From Fragilaria crotonensis (Eukaryota; Bacillariophyta; Fragilariophyceae; Fragilariales; Fragilariaceae), in NCBI GenBank assembly GCA_022925895.1, contig JAKSYS010000054.1, positions 1 to 64,000 on the forward strand: a stretch of 64,000 bases of DNA, in the 5' to 3' direction. A program made the translations under genes and the position numbers. The notes under the pieces are model-generated. The model searched no databases. It had not been told where the DNA came from and saw only the letters and a list, made by a program, of their open reading frames with translations. Below, one piece after another: positions 54,504 to 64,000 of the stretch (the first letter of the stretch is position 1; each line of letters opens with the position of its first letter).

Positions 54504-57453
54504 GTGCCCGTACCCATTTTTTTTGCAACCGGTTGTGCAACCCCGTAGGCCTAGTATTAATCGTACAAAACGTAGCCAGATGTACCAAGTCCACGCTACT
54601 GGATCAATTCCTAGAGTATGCATCACACCGAGCGCACATTTACCGTACTGAAGGAGAATATCGAAAAATTAGACCTCTTGCTTCCTGAATAACACCTGCT
54701 GTCTTGGTACTTGGTACTCGGTACTCCGTGTACGTAGTACATCGCAACACATCTCATGCTCTACACGTCTGCTGTAGTTGTGTACCATACACCATACATC
54801 ACGTGATATGAAAACTACAGACCTACCGGCATGTTGACTTTATTGTCGTGGTACAGTAGTATGTACCAGGATAACTATACTGAACGCAAATACAATAAAA
54901 CAGTACCAGGTACTCGAGTACCTGGTAATACAGTATTATTTATACTCTGCTTTTCTTTGTTTCTCTGTAGGATTGTGAGCTTATTTGTTGTTTGTCAACA
55001 CTCCATTATAAGTCATAAATCAATCAAAGATAAGAACCAGTAAGTCTTTCAAAAATGATAATCTAAGTAAATTACACTGCAAACATAATCATAACAGCCT
55101 GACCCCAGATTACTTTCCTTGGTGTAGATCTTACACAATGTAGTCTTCATTTCTCATAAGACATGTATGCCTTTTTGGATCTCTCAGTAGAGTTGTGCAT
55201 GCCAGGAAGTTTATCCTGGTCTTCCATTCTTGGTTTTTCAAAGCAACACCAGCAGCATATATTCTAGAGCTACGGTCATGGCTTATCTACTATCTTTAAA
55301 TTCCCACCACAGTAAGACTGGCTGCATCAACAGAAGTACTTGAGGTCTTGGCAAGTACCAAGCTCCAAGGCACAAACGCACAAAAAGAATTGGCTCATTG
55401 TACCATGGCATCAATAACAGATGCATTACAAGCAGCATCACACCCCTTCAAGTCTTTGTGTTTGAGTCTTCCTCCCACTTGCACCACTCTCAAGAACCAG
55501 TGTTCACACATCTGATACCAGAATCAATCACACCCACCAGCCACAAGTACATAACATTTCTGGTGAGGGTTTCCTACATGGTCATATGGCCCACCCTCCA
55601 CTAATCTCTTGATTAGCTTCTGTGTGAGAGAAGCTGATCCATAGTACTGTCCACAAGATAGTAGAGACCCTTGAAACAACCCTTCTTGTGAGCTGGCTCT
55701 AGTGATGCTGGTTCATGGTTCCACTACATAGAAAAAGAGGGTGTTGTGTACCTTGTTGTTCTCTCTGTTAAGAAGCAGGGGGACTGTGGCTGGTTGCAAT
55801 CTATTAAGTGCCTCCCTCTCACTATCAACACAAAAGTCTGTATAAATACAGCATTGAAGCTTGAAAATCATGATTTCCACAAGACTAACGTATGTGACAG
55901 CCAGGTTCAGTCATTGTTGACAATTTTATGCAAAAGGTCATACAGGAGGGTTGAACTGGAAATTGGAAGTAGTTAGCTAGTACTCCTGAGGTGTTGTGAC
56001 AGTCAGAGCTGAATGTAGGATAAGAAAATTATTTGGAGTACAGTACTTTATTACTCCAAGAACTCCAGCAGTACAAGCATGGACAGAGTATCTGGACAAA
56101 TCAAACTACCACAGTACCTGGACAGATTGAGAAATTGGTGATTTGATTGTATTCATTCAGGAAGATTTATGTAGTGACTACCCAGCATATTGTAGTACAC
56201 CCTAAAACACATGGTGTTACTGTACTAGTAGCTTGTTTTTGGTGAGGAGTGACCGTTCACAAGTTAGAACACATTAAATTCGGGATTTTTCCTGCTCGCG
56301 AGAATTTTATCTTCGTAGTTTAATTGCTGACTACTGTAACAACAAGTAAATGAAATCACAGTGTTAAAGTAGTCAGACTGATGTTCCAGCAAGCTAGTGA
56401 AGGTGTGAGGATCCACTACATACGTTTTGCCAAGTCTAACATCACCAGCAAAAACAACTCAACAGGCATGGTCACAGTCACAGTCACTTTTGAAAAATAA
56501 ATTTTGTTGACAACTCATTTTTTATCCTATGGCACATTCCAAAGAACTACCAGCACTGGCTACTAATTTAATTGAACCAGTGTCAGTTGCAAAAAGCATG
56601 AGTTTCACCACAAACTCCAAGATATTCCTGTTGTTCAGATCACCAGCAATTCGAATGTGTTCCTTTCTGAGGACTCAAGAACCACTTCCACAACAGCAGA
56701 CTCATAACAACACATACATTTGACATGAATGTGTAACATGCAAAAAAGTCATACCCACTTGATTTTGTAAATTGGACTCAATTTGAGTGACTCACCTGTC
56801 CTGATGCCATGTTAAGGAAAAACTCAAAGAATGAAGACTTGACAAATCATATCATCTTCATGATTTTACATCACAATAGCTGCATAGCATACCCATCATC
56901 TATCTATTTGTTCAACCTTAAAGAAAACTGTCAACAAGTGTGCCTTTAAGGCAAAAGAATTCTAATCCAGACACCATGTTTATATGCTTGTTCTTCCTTT
57001 GCTGGTTGACGCTGTACAGGAGTAGTGAGGACGGACGGAGCACTGGAGTAGTGGAGTAGTGGAGTAGTGGAGTAGTGGAGTAGTGGAGTAGTGGAGTAGT
57101 GGAGTAGTGGAGTAGTGGAGTAGTGGAGTAGTGGAGTAGTGGAGTACGGTAGTACTTAGTACCCGGTATCTGAGAACTCGTGAAAATCAGGGTTACCCCA
57201 ATGCACCCTTACTTTGGTACTGTACCTGGTACTGCTGTGATTGACTAATTCGAGTTGCAAAAACACGGATTGGGTTGCAAACCTACGCCGTTCTCTCGTA
57301 GAAATTTTGCAACCCTACGTGCAACTGGGTTGCAAAGATCCTGATGTTCCGCACTGCGTTTTGTCACAGTACCTGCAAGTTCTACAGGTCCCTGTCGTAT
57401 ACACATACCGGAGGGAGTTGAAAATACTACTTCGGTTGCAAAACACCGGAAAT
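54504..57453. repeat. Array unit 3
   Basis: The first third is like units 2 and 4. The last third carries GGCTACTAATTTA and CTCAAAGAATG, shared with units 4 and 5. Confidence 0.9.
57044..57145. repeat. (GGAGTAGT)n tract, unit 3
   Basis: About 12-13 regular octamers. Confidence 0.95.
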
Positions 57454-60403
57454 GTGCCCGTACCCATTTTTTTGCAACCGGTTGTGCAACCCGTAGGCCT
57501 AGTATTAATCGTACAAAACGTAGCCAGATGTACCAAGTCCACGCTACTGGATCAATTCCTAGAGTATGCATCACACCGAGCGCACATTTACCGTACTGAA
57601 GGAGAATATCGAAAAATTAGACCTCTTGCTTCCTGAATAACACCTGCTGTCTTGGTACTTGGTACTCGGTACTCCGTGTACGTAGTACATCGCAACACAT
57701 CTCATGCTCTACACGTCTGCTGTAGTTGTGTACCATACACCATACATCACGTGATATGAAAACTACAGACCTACCGGCATGTTGACTTTATTGTCGTGGT
57801 ACAGTAGTATGTACCAGGATAACTATACTGAACGCAAATACAATAAAACAGTACCAGGTACTCGAGTACCTGGTAATACAGTATTTTTATACTCTGCTTT
57901 TCTTTGTTTCTCTGTAGGATTGTGAGCTTATTTGTTGTTTGTCAACACTCCATTATAAGTCATAAATCAATCAAAGATAAGAACCAGTAAGTCTTTCAAA
58001 AATGATAATCTAAGTAAATTACACTGCAAACATAATCATAACAGCCTGACCCCAGATTACTTTCCTTGGTGTAGATCTTACACAATGTAGTCTTCATTTC
58101 TCATAAGACATGTATGCCTTTTGGATCTCTCAGTAGAGTTGTGCATGCCAGGAAGTTTATCCTGGTCTTCCATTCTTGGTTTTCAAAGCAACACCAGCAG
58201 CATATATTCTAGAGCTACGGTCATGGCTTATCTACTATCTTTAAATTCCCACCACAGTAAGACTGGCTGCATCAACAGAAGTACTTGAGGTCTTGGCAAG
58301 TACCAAGCTCCAAGGCACAAACGCACAAAAAGAATTGGCTCATTGTACCATGGCATCAATAGCAGATGCATTACAAGCAGCATCACACCCCTTCAAGTCT
58401 TTGTGTTTGAGTCTTCCTCCCACTTGCACCACTCTCAAGAACCAGTGTTCACACATCTGATACCAGAATCAATCACACCCACCAGCCACAAGTACATAAC
58501 ATTTCTGGTGAGGGTTTCCTACATGGTCATATGGCCCACCCTCCACTAATCTCTTGATTAGCTTCTGTGTGAGAAGCTGATCCATAGTACTGTCCACAAG
58601 ATAGTAGAGACCCTTGAAACAACCCTTCTTGTGAGCTGGCTCTAGTGATGCTGGTTCATGGTTCCACTACATAGAAAAAGAGGGTGTTGTGTACCTTGTT
58701 GTTCTCTCTGTTAAGAAGCAGGGGACTGTGGCTGGTTGCAATCTATTAAGTGCCTCCTCTCACTATCAACACAAAAGTCTGTATAAATACAGCATTGAAG
58801 CTTGAAAATCATGATTTCCACAAGACTAACGTATGTGACAGCCAGGTTCAGTCATTGTTGACAATTTTATGCAAAAGGTCATACAGGAGGGTTGAACTGG
58901 AAATTGGAAGTAGTTAGCTAGTACTCCTGAGGTGTTGTGACAGTCAGAGCTGAATGTAGGATAAGAAAATTATTTGGAGTACAGTACTTTATTACTCCAA
59001 GAACTCCAGCAGTACAAGCATGGACAGAGTATCTGGACAAATCAAACTACCACAGTACCTGGACAGATTGAGAAATTGGTGATTTGATTGTATTCATTCA
59101 GGAAGATTTATGTAGTGACTACCCAGCATATTGTAGTACACCCTAAAACACATGGTGTTACTGTACTAGTAGCTTGTTTTTGGTGAGGAGTGACCGTTCA
59201 CAAGTTAGAACACATTAAATTCGGGATTTTTCCTGCTCGAGAATTTTATCTTTGTAGTTTAATTGCTGACTACTGTAACAACAAGTACATGAAATCACAG
59301 TGTTAAAGTAGTCAGACTGATGTTCCAGCAAGCTAGTGAAGGTGTGAGGATCCACTACATACGTTTTGCCAAGTCTAACATCACCAGCAAAAACAACTCA
59401 ACAGGCATGGTCACAGTCACAGTCACTTTTGAAAAATAAATTTTGTTGACAACTCATTTTTTATCCTATGGCACATTCCAAAGAACTACCAGCACTGGCT
59501 ACTAATTTAATTGAACCAGTGTCAGTTGCAAAAAGCATGAGTTTCACCACAAACTCCAAGATATTCCTGTTGTTCAGATCACCAGCAATTCGAATGTGTT
59601 CCTTTCTGAGGACTCAAGAACCACTTCCACAACAGCAGACTCATAACAACACATACATTTGACATGAATGTGTAACATGCAAAAAAGTCATACCCACTTG
59701 ATTTTGTAAATTGGACTCAATTTGAGTGACTCACCTGTCCTGATGCCATGTTAAGGAAAAACTCAAAGAATGAAGACTTGACAAATCATATCATCTTCAT
59801 GATTTTACATCACAATAGCTGCATAGCATACCCATCATCTATCTATTTGTTCAACCTTAAAGAAAACTGTCAACAAGTGTGCCTTTAAGGCAAAAGAATT
59901 CTAATCCAGACACCATGTTTATATGCTTGTTCTTCCTTTGCTGGTTGACGCTGTACAGGAGTAGTGAGGAACGGACCGGAGCACTGGAGTAGTGGAGTAG
60001 TGGAGTAGTGGAGTAGTGGAGTAGTGGAGTAGTGGAGTAGTGGAGTAGTGGAGTAGTGGAGTAGTGGAGTAGTGGAGTAGTGGAGTACGGTAGTACTTGG
60101 CTAGAGTACCCGGTATCTGAGAACTCGTGAAAATCAGGGTTACCCCAATGCACCCTTACTTTGGTACTGTACCTGGTACTGCTGTGATTGACTAATTCGA
60201 GTTGCAAAAAACACGGATTGGGTTGCAAACCTACGCCGTTCTCTCGTAGAAATTTTGCAACCCTACGTGCAACTGGGTTGCAAAAGATCCTGATGTTCCG
60301 CACTGCGTTTTTGTCACAGTACCTGCAAGTTCTACAGGTCCCTGTCGTATACACATACCGGAGGGAGTTGAAAATACTACTTCGGTTGCAAAACACCGGA
60401 AAT
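57454..60403. repeat. Array unit 4
   Basis: It resembles unit 3 throughout, with several private one-base losses in homopolymers (for example TTTTTTT shortened near 57470, TTTTTGG to TTTTGG near 58120) and AATAGCAG for AATAACAG near 58360. Confidence 0.9.
59984..60086. repeat. (GGAGTAGT)n tract, unit 4
   Basis: About 12-13 regular octamers; the flank is like that of unit 1 (GAACGGACCGGAGC). Confidence 0.95.
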
Positions 60404-63347
60404 GTGCCCGTACCCATTTTTTTTGCAACCGGTTGTGCAACCCCGTAGGCCTAGTATTAATCGTACAAAACGTAGCCAGATGTACCAAGTCCACGCTACT
60501 GGATCAATTCCTAGAATATGCATCACACCGAGCGCACATGTACCGTACTGAAGGAGAATATCGAAAAATTAGACCTCTTGCTTCCTGAATAGCACCTGCT
60601 GTCTTGGTACTTGGTACTCGGTACTCCGTGTACGTAGTACATCGCAACACATCTCATGCTCTACACGTCTGCTGTAGTTGTGTACCATACACCATACATC
60701 GTGATATGAAAACTACAGACCTACCGGCATGTTGACTTTATTGTCGTGGTACAGTAGTATGTACCAGGATAACTATACTGAACGCAAATACAATAAAACA
60801 GTACCAGGTACTCGAGTACCTGGTAATACAGTATTTTTTATACTCTGCTTTTTCTTTGTTTCTCTGTAGGATTGTGACCTTATTTGTTGTTTGTCAACAC
60901 TCCATTATAAGTCATAAATCAATCAAAGATAAGAACCAGTAAGTCTTTCAAAAATGATAATCTAAGTAAATTACACTGCAAACATAATCATAACAGCCTG
61001 ACCCCAGATTACTTTCCTTGGTGTAGATCTTTCACAATGTAGTCTTCATTTCTCATAAGACATGTATGCCTTTTTGGATCTCTCAGTAGAGTTGTGCATG
61101 CCAGGAAGTTTATCCTGGTCTTCCATTCTTGGTTTTTCAAAGCAACACCAGCAGCATATATTCTAGAGCTACGGTCATGGCTTATCTACTATCTTTAAAT
61201 TCCCACCACAGTAAGACTGGCTGCATCAACAGAAGTACTTGAGGTCTTGGCAAGTACCAAGCTCCAAGGCACAAACGCACAAAAAGAATTGGCTCATTGT
61301 ACCATGGCATCAATAACAGATGCATTACAAGCAGCATCACACCCCTTCAAGTCTTTGTGTTTGAGTCTTCCTCCCACTTGCACCACTCTCAAGAACCAGT
61401 GTTCACACATCTGATACCAGAATCAATCACACCCACCAGCCACAAGTACATAACATTTCTGGTGAGGGTTTCCTACATGGTCATATGGCCCACCCTCCAC
61501 TAATCTCTTGATTAGCTTCTGTGTGAGAGAAGCTGATCCATAGTACTGTCCACAAGATACTAGTAGAGACCCTTGAAACAACCCTTCTTGTGAGCTGGCT
61601 CTAGTGATGCTGGTTCATGGTTCCACTACATAGAAAAAGAGGGTGTTGTGTACCTTGTTGTTCTCTCTGTTAAGAAGCAGGGGACTGTGGCTGGTTGCAA
61701 TCTATTAAGTGCCTCCTCTCACTATCAACACAAAAGTCTGTATAAATACAGCATTGAAGCTTGAAAATCATGATTTCCACAAGACTAACGTATGTGACAG
61801 CCAGGTTCAGTCATTGTTGACAATTTTATGCAAAGGTCATACAGGAGGGTTGAACTGGAAATTGGAAGTAGTTAGCTAGTACTCCTGAGGTGTTGTGACA
61901 GTCAGAGCTGAATGTAGGATAAGAAAATTATTTGGAGTACAGTACTTTATTACTCCAAGAACTCCAGCAGTACAAGCATGGACAGAGTATCTGGACAAAT
62001 CAAACTACCACAGTACCTGGACAGATTGAGAAATTGGTGATTTGATTGTATTCATTCAGGAAGATTTATGTAGTGACTACCCAGCATATTGTAGTACACC
62101 CTAAAACACATGGTGTTACTGTACTAGTAACTTGTTTTTGGTGAGGAGTGACCGTTCACAAGTTAGAACACATTAAATTCGGGATTTTTCCTGCTTGTGT
62201 GAATTTTATCTTCGTAGTTTAATTGCTGACTACTGTAACAACAAGTAAATGAAATCACAGTGTTAAAGTAGTCAGACTGATGTTCCAGCAAGCTAGTGAA
62301 GGTGTGAGGATCCACTACATACGTTTTGCCAAGTCTAACATCACCAGCAAAAAACAACTCAACAGGCATGGTCACAGTCACAGTCACTTTTGAAAAATAA
62401 ATTTTGTTGACAACTCATTTTTTATCCTATGGCACATTCCAAAGAACTACCAGCACTGGCTACTAATTTAATTGAACCAGTGTCAGTTGCAAAAAGCATG
62501 AGTTTCACCACAAACTCCAAGATATTCCTGTTGTTCAGATCACCAGCAATTCGAATGTGTTCCTTTCTGAGGACTCAAGAACCACTTCCACAACAGCAGA
62601 CTCATAACAACACATACATTTGACATGAATGTGTAACATGCAAAAAAGTCATACCCACTTGATTTTGTAAATTGGACTCAATTTGAGTGACTCACCTGTC
62701 CTGATGCCATGTTAAGGAAAAACTCAAAGAATGAAGACTTGACAAATCATATCATCTTCATGATTTTACATCACAATAGCTGCATAGCATACCCATCATC
62801 TATCTATTTGTTCAACCTTAAAGAAAACTGTCAACAAGTGTGCCTTTAAGGCAAAAGAATTCTAATCCAGACACCATGTTTATATGCTTGTTCTTCCTTT
62901 GCTGGTTGACGCTGTACAGGAGTAGTGAGGAACGGACCGGAGCACTGGAGTAGTGGAGTAGTGGAGTAGTGGAGTAGTGGAGTAGTGGAGTAGTGGGTAG
63001 TGGAGTAGTGGAGTAGTGGAGTAGTGGGTAGTGGGTAGTGCTAGTAGTAGACCCGGTATCTGAGAACTCGTGAAAATCAGGGTTACCCCAATGCACCCTT
63101 ACTTTGGTACTGTACCTGGTACTGCTGTGATTGACTAATTCGAGTTGCAAAAACACGGATTGGGTTGCAAACCAACGCCGTTCTCTCGTAGAAATTTTGC
63201 AACCCTACGTGCAACTGGGTTGCAAAAGATCCTGATGTTCCGCACTGCGTTTTTGTCACAGTACCTGCAAGTTCTACAGGTCCCTGTCGTATACACATAC
63301 CGGAGGGAGTTGAAAATACTACTTCGGTTGCAAAACACCGGAAATGT
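60404..63347. repeat. Array unit 5
   Basis: The first third carries the unit-1 variants; the middle and last thirds are like units 3 and 4. Near the end it returns to the unit-1 form CAAACCAACGCCG (units 2-4 have CCTACGCCG). It ends abruptly at GGAAATGT, after which unique sequence begins. Confidence 0.9.
62945..63040. repeat. (GGAGTAGT)n tract, unit 5
   Basis: About 11-12 octamers with three GTGGGTAG slips; the most irregular tract of the five. Confidence 0.95.
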
Positions 63348-64000
63348 ACCAGGTACAAGTACTCGTAGTAGTGCATCCAATACACCTTCAGTGACATTTT
63401 CAAAACTTGGCGCGCTTTCTACTGCTCTCTAGTAGTAGAGAGAGAGCCACTTAACCGAGACCCGGTGCCTTCATGATCAAAACAACTATCCCTGTCCTTA
63501 ATGCTAAAATAAGAACGTTATTTTAAGGGTAACATTTTTCTTGTCTTCCTGCATCATTGGATCCACGGGTGTTCGTTGGCAGGTACCTGGTACTATACAA
63601 GTACTCGATGCATGGTAATCTTACGCCTGAAATACAAGGGTTACCCATAAGCAACTGGTACTACGAGTATGTATATTAAATATACTGGGTTGCAATTCAC
63701 AGCTCTTAGCACCGAGTGATAAAAAAGTGAGAGAGTGTATCAACTATCAACACACCTCCTCTCTAGAGAGATCACCTATTTGTCGGGCAGATCAACATCG
63801 TTGTTGGAAATTGTTTCCACCGAGGTATCTTCACACTAACATCACCTGACTTCCTTGAAACGGGACAGAGGTAAGTTGATGGGTCCTTCATAAATGGCAT
63901 GACACTTTTAAACGTTGATTCGTCGACGTGTTCCTGTACGGGTGATCGACCTCCCTAAAGACAGGAATATGCCTGGAGCTTGATGTCTATTTGTTTAAGT
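63348..64000. other. Unique flank right of the array
   Basis: No gene is recognised. There is a GTAC-rich start, a GAGAGA run at 63437-63448, and a possible splice donor (GAGGTAAGT) near 63868, which might belong to a 5' UTR of a gene beyond the window. This is speculative. Confidence 0.35.

Larger units (their letters stand above)
48571..63347. repeat. Tandem array of exactly five ~2.95-kb units
   Basis: Five head-to-tail units begin with GTGCCCGTACCCATTTTTTT at 48571, 51558, 54504, 57454 and 60404. The last ends at 63347 with the same GGAAATGT that closes every unit. Identity between units is very high (scattered single changes and 1-7 nt indels by eye). Unit lengths are about 2987, 2946, 2950, 2950 and 2942. 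Unique sequence lies directly on both sides with no partial unit. Each unit contains a (GGAGTAGT)n tract, a 24-bp perfect palindrome, several GTTGCAAA motifs around the junction, and protein-like stretches on the minus strand. I recognise no functional gene in the unit. Confidence 0.96.

Noticed and set aside
48571-63347. CRISPR-like or rDNA interpretation of the five-unit array
   Set aside because: The units are 2.95 kb with no short repeat-spacer pattern and no rRNA-like sequence.

Overview
This is a nuclear window from a stramenopile, most likely a diatom. The reasons are: small GT-AG introns of 66-201 nt; a cyclin of the diatom-specific type; a Ty1/copia element of the diatom type; two families of tyrosine-recombinase elements that I know mainly from diatom genomes; and a small gene carrying a motif that recurs in many diatom proteins (consensus like VxFGxVExREYxxxxGDNP). 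Nothing prokaryotic is present. There are no operons, and I saw no tRNA, rRNA or CRISPR array.

Layout. 1-1.8 kb: a possible gene tail on +, then a cyclin on -. 2.8-5.7 kb: three back-to-back elements bounded by inverted repeats, the last with piggyBac-like TTAA-CCCC ends. 6.0-10.6 kb: a decayed copia retrotransposon. 11.4-11.9 kb: unrecognised exon-like coding fragments on -. 12.1-16.1 kb: the purine enzyme FGAM synthase (PurL type) on -, with a 66-nt intron that happens to be in frame. 16.9-22.2 kb: two different decayed tyrosine-recombinase (Crypton-like) genes on +; the first is split by a truncated retroelement copy flanked by a 17-bp target duplication. 24.4-26.6 kb: SNF1/AMPK-alpha kinase on -. 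26.9-27.8 kb: another inverted-repeat element. 28.7-30.1 kb: about 200 copies of the heptamer CCACAGT. 30.3-33.6 kb: VPS11 on +, apparently without its RING finger. 33.8-35.8 kb: a three-exon gene on - for a signal-peptide, single-membrane-segment, coiled-coil protein ending in a SAP-like motif. 37.7-41.3 kb: AP-3 delta adaptin on +. 41.3-42.9 kb: PEX5 on -. 43.6-44.5 kb: a small diatom-type gene on -. 45.0-45.5 kb: a MITE-like element. 46.2-48.4 kb: CDC45 on -. 48.57-63.35 kb: a tandem array of exactly five units of about 2.95 kb. The last 650 bases hold nothing I recognise.

The host genes are unrelated housekeeping genes: cell cycle and replication (cyclin, CDC45), purine synthesis, energy sensing (SNF1), and vesicle and organelle traffic (VPS11, AP-3 delta, PEX5). 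VPS11 and AP-3 delta both act on the route to the vacuole or lysosome and lie 4 kb apart, but nothing here shows that they are co-regulated. More than half of the window is repeats or decayed mobile DNA.

The strongest points for a second look are the two recombinase relics with correctly spaced catalytic residues, the nested insertion with its target duplication, the five-unit array whose outer units share variants, the RING-less VPS11, and the membrane/SAP protein. All family names come from recognising motifs by eye; no search was run.
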